In this document: positions 42,769 through 52,083 of the stretch, piece after piece
Layout: each line of letters opens with the position of its first letter
Numbering within the stretch: position 1 is the first letter of the stretch
NCBI RefSeq assembly: GCF_900103345.1
Contig: NZ_LT629702.1
Coordinates: 186,001-250,000, forward strand
Direction: 5' to 3'
DNA from: Pseudomonas azotoformans
Lineage (GTDB): Bacteria > Pseudomonadota > Gammaproteobacteria > Pseudomonadales > Pseudomonadaceae
Length of the DNA stretch: 64,000 nucleotides
The notes under the pieces: model-generated
Databases searched by the model: none
Told to the model about the DNA's origin: nothing
What the model saw: only the letters and a program-made list of their open reading frames with translations
Position numbers and translations under genes: made by a program

Positions 42769-43926
42769 ATGTTGTTTCCCATCCTGCTGCTGTCAGCCGC
42801 CGGCTTTACCGTGCTGACCACAGAATTCGTGATCGTCGGCCTGTTGCCGTCCATCGCCCGCGACTTGAATGTCAGTGTGTCCCAGGCCGGGCTGCTGGTG
42901 ACCTTGTTCGCGTTTACCGTGGCGGCGTTTGGTCCGTTTCTGACGGCGTACTGCGCACGTTTCCCGCGCAAGCGCCTGTTTATCAGCATCCTGATCCTGT
43001 TTGGTGTGGCCAATACCGTGGCGGCCCTGGCACCGAACATTTGGGTGATGGCGCTGGCACGGTTGATCCCGGCGCTGGGTTTACCGGTGTTCTGGGCCCT
43101 GGCCAGTGAAACGGCGGTGGACATCGTCGGCCCTGAATTCGCTGGCCGCGCGATTGAAAAAATCGGCTTCGGTATTGTCTGTGCCACGGTGTTCGGCATT
43201 CCGGTGGGCACGCTGATTTCGGATATGTTCGGCTGGCGCAGCGCGTTTGCCATCCTCGCGGTGATCGCGCTGGCCAAGGCCTTGCTGCTGTTTATCTACC
43301 TGCCGGTGACCCAGCCGAAGAACGATGAAGTGACGTTGCGCGCGCAGTTCAAGATCCTGCGCAACCCGCTGATGCAGGGGCATATCCTGCTGTCGATCCT
43401 GGTGTTCAGCGGCATGTTCACGGCGTACACCTACCTTGCGGACATCCTTGAGCGCCTGGCCGGGTTCGACGGCACGCTGGTGGGCTGGTGCCTGATGGGC
43501 TTCGGTGCGGTCGGCCTGATCGGCAACTCCCTGGGCGGACGGGCGGTGGATCGCCACCCATTGATCGCCTCCATGGTGTTCTGCGGCTTCATGATCGCCG
43601 GCATGGTCGCGCTGGTGCCGGCGATTCATTCGAGCATCGGCCTGGCGGCGGCGATGGCCGTGTGGGGCGTAACCCAGGCGGCGATGTTCCTGGTCAGCCA
43701 TGTGCGCCTGATGAAGGCCGCGCCCCACGCGCCGGCGTTTGCCGCGTCGCTGAACATTGCCGGGGCCAACCTGGGGATCGGCCTTGGGGCCATGGTCGGC
43801 GGGCATGTGATTGACACCCTCGGCCTGGGCAGCCTGGGCTTTGCGGCGTCCGGGTTCATCCTGGTGTCGATCCTGCTGGCGTTGTGGCTGATGACCGCCA
43901 AGCAACCGATCTCCTCCAGTACCTGA
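42769..43926 (+). CDS. MFS transporter, DHA1 family
   Basis: A 385-residue major-facilitator protein of the AraJ/arabinose-efflux type with twelve hydrophobic segments. The start at 42769 follows GGAG by six bases; the longer ORF adds 43 residues that do not look like a membrane protein. It has FVIVGLLPSIARDLNVSVSQAGLLV at the start and FLTAYCARFPRKRL as the first MFS loop. It probably exports drugs or sugars; substrate unknown. Its stop is four bases from the end of the convergent nhaR-type gene. Confidence 0.82.
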   Translation: MLFPILLLSAAGFTVLTTEFVIVGLLPSIARDLNVSVSQAGLLVTLFAFTVAAFGPFLTAYCARFPRKRLFISILILFGVANTVAALAPNIWVMALARLIPALGLPVFWALASETAVDIVGPEFAGRAIEKIGFGIVCATVFGIPVGTLISDMFGWRSAFAILAVIALAKALLLFIYLPVTQPKNDEVTLRAQFKILRNPLMQGHILLSILVFSGMFTAYTYLADILERLAGFDGTLVGWCLMGFGAVGLIGNSLGGRAVDRHPLIASMVFCGFMIAGMVALVPAIHSSIGLAAAMAVWGVTQAAMFLVSHVRLMKAAPHAPAFAASLNIAGANLGIGLGAMVGGHVIDTLGLGSLGFAASGFILVSILLALWLMTAKQPISSST

Positions 43927-43930
43927 GCCG

Positions 43931-44833
43931 TCAGGGCAGGGCGGTGAACAGCTCGCGCCGGGCGCCTTCGGTAATCGCCACGATGCCGGGGTGTTTGACT
44001 TTGCGCTCCACCGAGATCGCGTAGAACGACTCGGTCACGGCCACGGTCTGGCCAATCAGCGCCACGCCGTACTGGCGCACCACCTCGTCGGCAATCACGC
44101 TGGGGGCGATAAAGATCCCGCTGCCGGATTGGCCGAATGCCTGCATCAAGGCGCTGTCGTCGAACTCGCCGATGATCTTCGGTTGAATCTGTTGCTCGGC
44201 AAACCAGCGCTGTAAACGGCTGCGTACCACGGTTTCCGCGCCCGGAATCAACAGCGGCGCGCCGTGCAGGCACTGTGGGAAATTTCCTCTGTGTTCGTCA
44301 GCCAGGGCCTGGGTGGCGAAGAAACTGATGCCACATTCCCCCAACTTTTGGCTGTAGCCCTTGATGTCCAGGTGCGTGGGCATGGGGCTGTCGGAAATCA
44401 CCAGGTCCAGGCGTTGGATCGCCAGGTCGGCGAGCAGGCGTTCGAGTTTGTCTTCGCGGCAGGTGATGCGGATCGGCTCGTTCAGCTCCATGGTCGGCGC
44501 GATCAACCGGTAGACGATGGACTTGGGCACCACATCCGCCACGCCGACGCGGAACAGGATCTGCTGTTCGTCGGGCTGCGCGCGCAGCATCGCCTCCAAT
44601 TCATTGCCGGTCTGGAACATCTGCTCGGCATAGGGCAGGGCCTGGCGCCCGGCTTCGGTCAACTCCAACTGCCGGCCGACGCGCTGAAACAGCGCGATAC
44701 CGAAGGTTTGCTCGAACAGGCTGATCTGCCCGCTGATGGTCTGGGGCGTGAGGTTGAGTTGCTCACACGCGCGCACGATGCTGCCGGTCTTGGCCACCAC
44801 CCAGAAGTAGTGCAGTTGTCGGTAATTGAGCAT
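43931..44833 (-). CDS. nhaR: LysR-family regulator, NhaR type
   Basis: A 300-residue LysR regulator closest to NhaR. It has NYRQLHYFWVVAKTGSIVRACEQLNLTPQTISGQISLFE at the start (NhaR-like YFW and TPQTI-GQI), FRVGVADVVPKSIVYRLI, and FDDSALMQAFGQSGSGIFIAP in the effector domain. E. coli NhaR senses Na+ and activates the antiporter nhaA and pgaA. No antiporter is adjacent here, so its target is unknown. The start is ambiguous: ATG at 44833 gives MLNYRQ, while an ATG three codons earlier is also possible. Confidence 0.78.
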   Translation of the reverse strand: MLNYRQLHYFWVVAKTGSIVRACEQLNLTPQTISGQISLFEQTFGIALFQRVGRQLELTEAGRQALPYAEQMFQTGNELEAMLRAQPDEQQILFRVGVADVVPKSIVYRLIAPTMELNEPIRITCREDKLERLLADLAIQRLDLVISDSPMPTHLDIKGYSQKLGECGISFFATQALADEHRGNFPQCLHGAPLLIPGAETVVRSRLQRWFAEQQIQPKIIGEFDDSALMQAFGQSGSGIFIAPSVIADEVVRQYGVALIGQTVAVTESFYAISVERKVKHPGIVAITEGARRELFTALP

Positions 44834-44967
44834 GCTCGCCATCACTTCGTAAAAACCGAAGTATACGCGAGAAAAATACGAATTTTCCTGAACTGTTTGC
44901 CTGCATAGAATGCCTCGCTATCGCGGGGCCACTATTTGGACCCAATGGTTCTAACGAGGAAGACATC

Positions 44968-45219
44968 ATGAAACTCAATTCCCTGGGCGCGGCATCCTTG
45001 CTTGCGCTTTCATTGGTAGTGGTCAGCGGTTGCGATCAGGTCGAGAAAAGCGCGCAGCAGGTGCTGGGCAAGGCCACCGAATCGGCCAAGCAAGCTATCG
45101 ATGACACCCACAAGGCTGCCGAACAGGCATTGAGTGAAGCGACCAACGGCCTGATCAACCCGCAGAAGAAGGATGATCAGGAAGAGAAAGAAACCGAATC
45201 GAACAGTAAAGAAGCCTAA
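44968..45219 (+). CDS. Small lipoprotein with charged repeat region
   Basis: An 83-residue lipoprotein. The signal is MKLNSLGAASLLALSLVV, with lipobox VSGC and Cys22 as the lipidation site. The mature part has repeated AxxxxxKAxExAKQA motifs and then a glutamate/lysine-rich tail. Probably anchored in the outer membrane. AGGAAG precedes the ATG. It lies 26 bases before the TerC-family gene, so the two may be co-transcribed. Function unknown. Confidence 0.75.
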   Translation: MKLNSLGAASLLALSLVVVSGCDQVEKSAQQVLGKATESAKQAIDDTHKAAEQALSEATNGLINPQKKDDQEEKETESNSKEA

Positions 45220-45245
45220 TTTCCGCTCAACGTCAGGACTGACCT

Positions 45246-45998
45246 ATGGATTACCTTTTACAACTGGCCGCCAGCCCCACCGCCTGGATTGCCCTGGCGA
45301 CCTTGATCGTGATGGAGATCGTGCTGGGCATCGATAACCTGATCTTCATCTCGATCCTCACCAACAAGTTGCCGGAGCAACATCGGGCCAAGGCGCGACG
45401 CATCGGTATCAGCATGGCGTTGGTGTTGCGGTTGGGCCTATTGAGCACCATCGCGTTCATCGTGCAACTGACGGCGCCGGTGTTCGAAGTGTTCGGCCAG
45501 GCGTTTTCGTGGAAGGACATGATCCTGATCGCCGGTGGCCTGTTCTTGGTGTGGAAGGCCACTACCGAGATCCATCACAGCATGGACCCGGAGCCTGAAG
45601 AGAAGGAAACCAACGCCGGCAACGTCGTGGCCATCGGCTTTGCCGCGGCCATCGGGCAGATCCTGTTGCTCGACCTGGTGTTCTCCATCGACAGCATTAT
45701 CACCGCCGTGGGCATGACCGAGCACTTGCCGATCATGATCATTGCCGTGGTGACCTCGGTGATCGTGATGCTGGTGGCGGCCGAACCGCTGGCCAAGTTC
45801 ATCAACGACAACCCGACCGTGGTGATGCTGGCCCTGGGCTTCCTGATCATGATCGGCATGACCCTGATCGCCGAAGGCTTCGGCGCCCATGTACCCAAAG
45901 GCTACGTGTATGCGGCCATGGCGTTCTCGGCGGCCATCGAATGCTTGAACATTGCCCGGCGTAACCGCCACCAGCGTTTGCTCGCTGCCCGGCAGTAA
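45246..45998 (+). CDS. TerC-family membrane protein
   Basis: A 250-residue integral membrane protein with about seven hydrophobic segments, of the TerC (YgdQ/Alx-related) family. Signatures are [20 protein letters not shown] near residues 24-42 with the conserved Asp, and the second half [21 protein letters not shown] (140-160). These repeated Asp motifs are thought to bind metal ions. Family members export Mn2+ or act in tellurite resistance or redox adaptation; the specific role is not predictable. Terminator follows. Confidence 0.88.
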   Translation: MDYLLQLAASPTAWIALATLIVMEIVLGIDNLIFISILTNKLPEQHRAKARRIGISMALVLRLGLLSTIAFIVQLTAPVFEVFGQAFSWKDMILIAGGLFLVWKATTEIHHSMDPEPEEKETNAGNVVAIGFAAAIGQILLLDLVFSIDSIITAVGMTEHLPIMIIAVVTSVIVMLVAAEPLAKFINDNPTVVMLALGFLIMIGMTLIAEGFGAHVPKGYVYAAMAFSAAIECLNIARRNRHQRLLAARQ

Positions 45999-46014
45999 TC
46001 GCTGAAACCAAACG

Positions 46015-46049
46015 GCCGGCTGCGCTCATTTGAGCCCAGCCGGCTTTTT
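46015..46049 (+). terminator. Terminator after the TerC-family gene
   Basis: GCCGGCTG (46015-46022) and CAGCCGGC (46037-46044) form a perfect stem followed by five T. Confidence 0.85.
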
Positions 46050-46092
46050 GCTGTCTGTTAGAATTCGCGCACTTGATAGCGTGAGGTCCTAC

Positions 46093-47127
46093 ATGAACGA
46101 GCCGATTCGTCTTACCCAGTACAGCCACGGCGCGGGGTGTGGCTGCAAGATATCGCCCCAGGTCCTGGAAGTGATCCTCGCCGGCAGCGGCGCACAGAAC
46201 CTTGACCCCAACCTGTGGGTGGGCAACGCCTCGCGTGACGATGCGGCGGTGTACGCCATCGACGACGAGCGCGGCGTGGTCTCCACCACCGACTTCTTCA
46301 TGCCGATTGTCGATGATCCCTTCGATTTCGGCCGGATTGCCGCCACCAATGCCATCAGCGATATCTACGCCATGGGCGGCGATCCGCTGATGGCCATCGC
46401 TATTCTGGGCTGGCCGGTGAACGTACTGGCGCCGGAGATTGCCCGCGAAGTGATCCGTGGCGGCCGTTCGGTGTGTGACGAAGCCGGCATTCCTCTGGCG
46501 GGCGGGCATTCCATCGACGCCCCGGAGCCGATCTTCGGCCTGGCCGTAACCGGCATCGTGCAAAAACGCCATATGAAGCGCAACGACACGGCCACCGCCG
46601 GTTGCCGGTTGTATCTCACCAAGCCAATCGGCATCGGCATCCTCACCACCGCCGAGAAGAAGGGCAAGTTGCGCGAGGCGGATATCGGCCTGGCCCGCGA
46701 CTGGATGTGCACCCTGAACAAGCCCGGCAGCCGTTTCGGCAAGTTGGCGGGGGTGACGGCAATGACCGATGTCACCGGTTTCGGCTTGTTGGGCCACCTG
46801 GTGGAAATGGCTGACGGCAGCGGCGTGACCGCACGTATCGAATACGCCAAGGTCCCACGCCTGGCCGGGATCGAGGACTACCTGGACCAGGGCTGTATGC
46901 CCGGCGGAACCTTGCGCAACTTCGACAGTTATTCGAGCAAGGTGGGACGCTTGCAGGAACTGCACAAACGCGTGCTGTGCGACCCGCAGACCAGCGGCGG
47001 CCTGTTGATCGCCGTCACGCCCGAGGGCGACGCCGAATTCCACCGCATGGCGGCTGAACTGGGCCTGGTCCTGGAACCTATCGGCGAGCTGCTCGAGCGA
47101 CAGACCCACGCGGTTGAGGTGATTTGA
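46093..47127 (+). CDS. selD: Selenide, water dikinase
   Basis: A 344-residue SelD that makes selenophosphate from selenide and ATP. The N-terminus has the active-site [12 protein letters not shown] (Cys16 and Cys18, with the lysine after them). RDDAAVY, the Mg/ATP-binding [51 protein letters not shown] and [13 protein letters not shown] agree with E. coli SelD. A plain Cys is present where some bacteria have selenocysteine. The ATG at 46093 is preceded by GAGG. Its stop overlaps the mnmH start by one base, so the selenophosphate is made next to its user. Confidence 0.95.
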   Translation: MNEPIRLTQYSHGAGCGCKISPQVLEVILAGSGAQNLDPNLWVGNASRDDAAVYAIDDERGVVSTTDFFMPIVDDPFDFGRIAATNAISDIYAMGGDPLMAIAILGWPVNVLAPEIAREVIRGGRSVCDEAGIPLAGGHSIDAPEPIFGLAVTGIVQKRHMKRNDTATAGCRLYLTKPIGIGILTTAEKKGKLREADIGLARDWMCTLNKPGSRFGKLAGVTAMTDVTGFGLLGHLVEMADGSGVTARIEYAKVPRLAGIEDYLDQGCMPGGTLRNFDSYSSKVGRLQELHKRVLCDPQTSGGLLIAVTPEGDAEFHRMAAELGLVLEPIGELLERQTHAVEVI

Positions 47128-48230
47128 TGGCAACCGATATCACCGACTACCGCGATATTTTCCTCAATGATCGGCCAATGATGGATACCCGCGCGCCGAT
47201 CGAGTTCACCAAGGGTGCGTTCCCGGGGGTGATCAACCTGCCGCTGATGACCGACGACGAACGTCAGCGCGTCGGCACCTGCTACAAGCAACAGGGCCAG
47301 CAGGCCGCCATTGTGCTCGGGCATGAGCTGGTGTCCGGCGCTATCAAGGCCGAGCGTATCGAGCAGTGGGCGCGGTTCGCCAAGGCCCACCCCGAGGGCT
47401 ACCTCTACTGTTTCCGTGGCGGGCTGCGTTCGCAGATCGTGCAGCAATGGCTCAAGACCGAAGCCGGCATCGAGTATCCCCGTGTCGGTGGCGGCTACAA
47501 GGCCATGCGTACGTTTTTGCTGGAGACCGTCGAGCACGCCGCCACGCAGTGTGACTTCGTGCTGCTGGGCGGCATGACCGGTACTGGCAAGACCGAAGTC
47601 CTCGGCCAGTTGCGCAATGCCCTGGACCTGGAAGGCCACGCCAACCATCGCGGCTCCAGCTTCGGCAAACGCGCCACGGCGCAGCCGTCCAACATCGACT
47701 TTGAAAACCGCCTGGCCGTGGACCTGCTGAAAAAGCGTGCCGCGGGTATCGAGCAGTTCGTGGTCGAGGATGAGAGCCGCATGATCGGCAGTTGTGCGCT
47801 GCCGCTGGCGTTGCACAAGGGCATGCAGACGTTCCAGATGGTGTGGCTGCAGGACAGCGTAGAAGGGCGGGTCGAGCGGATCCTGCGCGACTATGTGGTG
47901 GACCTGCGCGCCGAGTTTATCGAGGTGTTCGGCGACGCCGGCCAGGCGCTGTTTGCCGAGCGCCTGACCCAGAGCCTGGGCAATATCCATAAACGCCTGG
48001 GCGGCGAACGCTTCCAGCGCTTGCAGGCGATCTTGCAGGCGGCCCTGGCGGAGCAGGCCCGCAGCGGTGACGTGCACCTGCATCGCGCCTGGATCGAAGG
48101 GCTTTTGCGTGAATATTACGACCCGATGTACGCCTTCCAGCGTGAAAGCAAAGGCGCACGGATCGAGTTCGCGGGGGAGCAGGGCGCCGTGGTGGAGTAT
48201 TTGCGCGAGCGCAATGTTCGACGAAGCTGA
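47127..48230 (+). CDS. mnmH: tRNA 2-selenouridine synthase
   Basis: A 367-residue protein (also called SelU/YbbB) that replaces sulfur by selenium in 2-thiouridine at the wobble position of certain tRNAs, using selenophosphate. The N-terminal rhodanese domain has [22 protein letters not shown] and the active-site Cys in [12 protein letters not shown] (about residue 96). The C-terminal part holds a P-loop ([10 protein letters not shown]). TGATG overlap with selD. The only selenium-using gene in the window; selenocysteine machinery is not present here. Confidence 0.95.
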   Translation: MATDITDYRDIFLNDRPMMDTRAPIEFTKGAFPGVINLPLMTDDERQRVGTCYKQQGQQAAIVLGHELVSGAIKAERIEQWARFAKAHPEGYLYCFRGGLRSQIVQQWLKTEAGIEYPRVGGGYKAMRTFLLETVEHAATQCDFVLLGGMTGTGKTEVLGQLRNALDLEGHANHRGSSFGKRATAQPSNIDFENRLAVDLLKKRAAGIEQFVVEDESRMIGSCALPLALHKGMQTFQMVWLQDSVEGRVERILRDYVVDLRAEFIEVFGDAGQALFAERLTQSLGNIHKRLGGERFQRLQAILQAALAEQARSGDVHLHRAWIEGLLREYYDPMYAFQRESKGARIEFAGEQGAVVEYLRERNVRRS

Positions 48231-48250
48231 TGGGGGCGCTTCAAGGGCCT

Positions 48251-48336
48251 CATCGCGAGCAAGCCCGCTCCCACATTTAACCGCGTTTATTCTGTAGGAA
48301 TGCGGTCGAATGTGGGAGCGGGCTTGCTCGCGAAAG
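48251..48336. repeat. REPIN (GTGGGAGCGGGCTTGCTCGCGA type)
   Basis: Arms 48251-48276 and 48310-48336 are inverted copies, with the outer end adjacent to the permease gene 3' end. Confidence 0.85.
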
Positions 48337-48359
48337 CGACATCAGCCTCACAAAGGCAA

Positions 48360-49415
48360 CTAAAGAATAGCCGCGCCGATCAACCCACACAGTACTCCCA
48401 CCAACATAGTCAACCCAGCCACCGTCACCAGCACCCGCGCATCGAAGTCCTTGCGCAGCATCAGCAGCGACGGCAGGCTCACGCTGGGCAGGGTCATCAG
48501 CAAGGCCACGGCCGGGCCGGTGCCCATGCCCAGGGTCATCATGGTTTGTACGATGGGGATCTCGGCGGCGGTGGGAATCACGAACAACGTACCGACAATC
48601 GCCAGCGGCACCAGCCATACCAGGCTGTTGGCCATGGCGCCGTCGACATGGGGGAACAGCCACACGCGCGCGGCACCCAGGATCAGCACGGCCAGGATGT
48701 ACACCGGGATCGTGCTCCAGAACAACTGCCACAGGGTCCGCAGCCAACGGCCCAGGAACGGCTGGGACTCAACCGCGCTGACCTCGGCGACCGCGCCCAG
48801 CGCCGCTTCCGGTACCTGGTCCGGGCGGGCGATACGTTGCGCGATCAGCGACACGCCCACCACCAGCACAATCCCCGCCACCAGCCGCAATGCGGTGAAG
48901 CCCCAACCCAGCACGAAGCCCATGAACACCAGGGTCGCCGGGTTCAGCACGGGGTTGGCGATCCAGAACGCCAGCGCCGCGCCCACCGATACCTGCTGCC
49001 GACGCATGCCGGCCGCCACCGGAGCCGCGCAGCAACTGCACATCATCCCCGGCAGGGCGAACAGCCCGCCGCGCACAGTCGAACCCAGCCCGGCACGGCC
49101 GAACAGGCGCAGCAGCCAGTCGCGCGGGATCAGCACTTGCAGGAGGGAGCCCAGGATCACCGCCAGGACGGCGGCCTTCCAGATCGCCAGGAAGTACACC
49201 TGGGCATACGCCAGCGCGGCCGCCAGGGGCGAGCTTTGCTGGTCGTGGAGAATCGAGGCGCCAATGCTGTGGTTATCGGCGGCGACGAAGGCCTTGAGGT
49301 AGTAAGGCGACCACTTCACGTAGTAGAGGCCGACGCAGGCGACCAGCAGGAACAGCGCTGGTTTCCACCAGAACGACCAGCCCCGGTTGGGCTGGGGGGA
49401 GGCAAGGTTGGGCAT
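48360..49415 (-). CDS. DUF318-type permease
   Basis: A 351-residue protein with eight or so hydrophobic segments, of the YraQ/ArsP-like permease family. The conserved cysteine-rich loop is present (GMMCSCCAAPVAAGMRRQQVSVGAALAFWIANPVLNPATLVF), and PSVSLPSLLMLRK lies near the end. Some relatives export organoarsenicals or other metalloids; the substrate is unknown here. Start at the ATG at 49415; an in-frame TTG eight codons earlier is less likely. Confidence 0.8.
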   Translation of the reverse strand: MPNLASPQPNRGWSFWWKPALFLLVACVGLYYVKWSPYYLKAFVAADNHSIGASILHDQQSSPLAAALAYAQVYFLAIWKAAVLAVILGSLLQVLIPRDWLLRLFGRAGLGSTVRGGLFALPGMMCSCCAAPVAAGMRRQQVSVGAALAFWIANPVLNPATLVFMGFVLGWGFTALRLVAGIVLVVGVSLIAQRIARPDQVPEAALGAVAEVSAVESQPFLGRWLRTLWQLFWSTIPVYILAVLILGAARVWLFPHVDGAMANSLVWLVPLAIVGTLFVIPTAAEIPIVQTMMTLGMGTGPAVALLMTLPSVSLPSLLMLRKDFDARVLVTVAGLTMLVGVLCGLIGAAIL

Positions 49416-49459
49416 GGTGATGATCCGCAGGTGAGTCAATAGCGGCGCATCATACGCCC

Positions 49460-50161
49460 TCAGCTCTCGGCACTCACCTGAGTCGGGGGTGGGCAGGTTT
49501 CTTCGCCGTTGTTCAGGCCCTGCTTGTAGTTGCGGCTCAGCAACGAGGCCTTGCCGTTGTGCCAGGTCAACGTCAGCACATACAGCGTGTCATAGTCGCT
49601 GCCGGACCAGTCGTCGGTGATGGTGTGTTTTTCGCCGGACGCTTCGCTCGCCACCTTGTTGATCAACTCCGGCAGGTAACCGTGGGACCAGGCGGTGTAG
49701 ATGATGGAGTTGTGGTACTTGTCTTCCACCAGTTCGTCGGCGAGGGCACTGGTGTCATTTGCGGAAAACTTGATGTTGACCGGCAGGCCGAGCTTGATCG
49801 CGCTGGGGCTGATGGTCATCAGCGGGCGAATATAGCTGTAGGAATGGTCCAGCTCGCCTTCCTCCACATTGCGTGTCGGGTTGGCGGCGAACACGAAGTT
49901 GGCCTTGCCGAACTTTTCCGGCAGCAGGGTCGCGAGGTTCATCGCCCGGTTGAGGCCCTGGCAATTGAGCTGGCCCAGGCCGCCGGCGGGTTTTTCACCG
50001 TGGCGCAGGAAGACCAGGGTTTGCACACCGTCTACCTGGTCGGCGTTGCTGATGCGCGACTCCAGGGTCAGGTCGATGGCGCCGCCGATCAGCAATAGCG
50101 GCAACATGATGTATGAATAGCGTTTCAGTCGTTGCACTAGGCGCAGAGGCTTGATCGTCAT
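49460..50161 (-). CDS. Membrane-anchored histidine phosphatase family protein
   Basis: A 233-residue protein with a hydrophobic N-terminal segment (residues 17-29, uncleaved anchor likely) and a periplasmic domain of the histidine phosphatase fold. It has LVFLRHGEKPAGG (the RHG nucleophile motif near residue 53), CQGLNRA, FAANPTRN, and a late YTAWSHGYLPELI that would hold the second catalytic His. It could be a phosphatase, but the second motif is degenerate (AWSHG in place of a typical SHG-like site). Substrate unknown. Confidence 0.7.
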   Translation of the reverse strand: MTIKPLRLVQRLKRYSYIMLPLLLIGGAIDLTLESRISNADQVDGVQTLVFLRHGEKPAGGLGQLNCQGLNRAMNLATLLPEKFGKANFVFAANPTRNVEEGELDHSYSYIRPLMTISPSAIKLGLPVNIKFSANDTSALADELVEDKYHNSIIYTAWSHGYLPELINKVASEASGEKHTITDDWSGSDYDTLYVLTLTWHNGKASLLSRNYKQGLNNGEETCPPPTQVSAES

Positions 50162-50277
50162 TATAGGTTCGAGTCTTCATGCGTCACGTTAAGGCAGACA
50201 CGCCTGGCCACGATGACGCCTGGGGCGCCTGTGGTGTTCCCTGTCGAGATAGCCAGGTGCCTCCTTTCACCGTTCGA

Positions 50278-50318
50278 GCGCACTTATGAGTGCGCGAGGG
50301 CGTATTGGTTCGCCCTCG
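50278..50318. other. Two tandem hairpins in the intergenic region
   Basis: GCGCACT/AGTGCGC with a four-base loop (50278-50295) and CGAGGGCG/CGCCCTCG with an eight-base loop (50295-50318) follow each other with a shared base. No T-run follows. Location is between divergent genes, so it is either a leader structure of the GST gene or an untranslated RNA. Confidence 0.45.
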
Positions 50319-50421
50319 CGGGATAATAGCCTGCGCTTGTTGCGTATTGATGACCCATGCAGGACGCTCGCCAGATGACTATCATGGGGGCTTTCAGCAC
50401 TTAAACACATGGGGCTTTCCG

Positions 50422-51120
50422 ATGAACCCACTCGCCGCGTTCCCGATCAACAGCAAATGGCCTGCCCAGCATCCCGAGCGCCTGCAACTGTACTCGCTGC
50501 CGACCCCCAACGGGGTAAAAGTGTCGATCATGCTCGAAGAGCTCGGCCTGCCCTATGAAGCGCACAAAGTCAGCTTCGAGACCCAGGACCAGTTATCTCC
50601 CGAGTTCCTGTCGCTGAACCCCAACAACAAGATCCCTGCGATCATCGACCCCAATGGCCCCAGCGGCCAGCCGCTGGCGTTGTTCGAATCCGGCGCGATC
50701 CTGATCTACCTGGCGGAAAAAACCAGTCAATTGCTCTCCGAGGACCCGGCGACACGTTATGAAACCATTCAATGGCTGATGTTCCAGATGGGCGGTATCG
50801 GCCCGATGTTCGGCCAGTTAGGTTTTTTCAACAAATTCGCCGGCAAGGCCTACGAAGACAAACGCCCGCGCGACCGTTATGCCGCCGAATCCCGGCGCCT
50901 GCTCGATGTGCTGGAAAAACGCCTGCTGGGCCGTACCTGGATCATGGGCGACGAGTACAGCATCGCTGATATCGCCACCTTCCCGTGGGTCCGCAACCTG
51001 ATCGGTTTCTACGAGTCCGGTGACCTTGTGGGCATTGCCGACTTTCCCAATGTGCTGCGCGCGCTGGACGGTTTCGTTGCACGGCCGGCGGTGATCCGCG
51101 GCCTTAATATTCCGAGTTGA
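50422..51120 (+). CDS. Glutathione S-transferase, nu class (YfcG/YghU type)
   Basis: A 232-residue GST. It has the nu-class active-site motif Y-x-x-PTPNGVKV (residues 23-32) with Thr/Asn rather than Tyr, FLSLNPNNKIPAIIDPNG, and LFESGAILIYLAEKTSQLLS, then the alpha-helical domain ending GDEYSIADIATFPWVRN. Nu-class enzymes work as disulfide-bond reductases with glutathione. The annotated start at 50422 gives MNPLAAFP; longer starts run through unrelated sequence. The PhzF gene follows four bases later, so they may be co-transcribed. Confidence 0.9.
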   Translation: MNPLAAFPINSKWPAQHPERLQLYSLPTPNGVKVSIMLEELGLPYEAHKVSFETQDQLSPEFLSLNPNNKIPAIIDPNGPSGQPLALFESGAILIYLAEKTSQLLSEDPATRYETIQWLMFQMGGIGPMFGQLGFFNKFAGKAYEDKRPRDRYAAESRRLLDVLEKRLLGRTWIMGDEYSIADIATFPWVRNLIGFYESGDLVGIADFPNVLRALDGFVARPAVIRGLNIPS

Positions 51121-51123
51121 AGC

Positions 51124-51966
51124 ATGCCGACTTTCGATTTCAAACAGCTGGACGTGTTCAGCCGCGTGCCGCTCAAAGGCAACCCGCTGGCGGTGGTGTT
51201 CGGCGCTGACAGCCTGGGCGACCAACAGATGGCGGATTTCGCCAACTGGACCAACCTCAGTGAAACCACGTTCTTACTGACGCCACGCGATCCCCGGGCT
51301 GACTACCGGGTGCGGATTTTCACCACCTTGACCGAATTGCCTTTCGCCGGGCACCCGACGCTGGGCAGTTGCCATGCCTGGTTGCAGGCAGGCGGTATCC
51401 CCAAAGGCGAGGACATCGTCCAGGAGTGCGAAATCGGCCTGGTGCGTATCCGTCGCCAAGGCGATGAACTGGCGTTTATCGCGCCGCCGTTATTGCGCTC
51501 CGGCACCGTGGACGCGCCGTTGCTGGAGCGTGTGCGCCTGGGTTTGGGCCTGGAGCCGGGGGCCATCGTGCGCAGCCAGTGGGTGGACAATGGCGCCGGC
51601 TGGCTCGCGGTGATGCTGGCAGACCGTGACCAGGTCCTGGCGTTGCGGCCGGACTATTCGCAACTGTTGGGGTTGGCCGTAGGTGTGATCGCCCCCTGTG
51701 ACGCCGGGCGCGATGATGTGGACGCGCAATTTGAAGTGCGAGCCTTTATTGCCGGCGACGGCGCCCAGGAAGACCCGGCCACCGGCAGCTTGAACGCCGG
51801 GCTCGCGCAATGGTTGCTCAGCGAGGGCCTGGCGCCCGAGCGCTTTGTGGTCAGCCAGGGCACCGCCATAGGTCGGGCAGGGCGGATCCGCGTTGAGCGC
51901 CAGGGCGATGAAATCTGGATCGGTGGCGCTGTTTCGGTGTGCATCGAAGGGCGTGTACAGCTCTAG
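51124..51966 (+). CDS. PhzF-family isomerase
   Basis: A 280-residue protein with the PhzF fold: FKQLDVFSRVPLKGNPLAVVF at the start, the catalytic Glu in WTNLSETTFLLTP (about residue 47), IFTTLTELPFAGHPTLGSCHAWL, and EDPATGSLNAGLAQWL near the C-terminus (GDPATGS is the family signature). The fold is a DapF-like pair of barrels that acts on an enol-type substrate. No phenazine genes are nearby, so an isomerase of unknown metabolite is more likely than phenazine synthesis. Confidence 0.85.
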   Translation: MPTFDFKQLDVFSRVPLKGNPLAVVFGADSLGDQQMADFANWTNLSETTFLLTPRDPRADYRVRIFTTLTELPFAGHPTLGSCHAWLQAGGIPKGEDIVQECEIGLVRIRRQGDELAFIAPPLLRSGTVDAPLLERVRLGLGLEPGAIVRSQWVDNGAGWLAVMLADRDQVLALRPDYSQLLGLAVGVIAPCDAGRDDVDAQFEVRAFIAGDGAQEDPATGSLNAGLAQWLLSEGLAPERFVVSQGTAIGRAGRIRVERQGDEIWIGGAVSVCIEGRVQL

Positions 51967-52083
51967 ATCAATAAATTGTTACCGCCCACGCAATACACTA
52001 TTGGCCCCTCGGCGTTTGTGCTGCCGGGGCCTGGGGGCATAAGCTTTCGCCCCAAAGATTTTCTGCCTTGCGATAGGACCACC

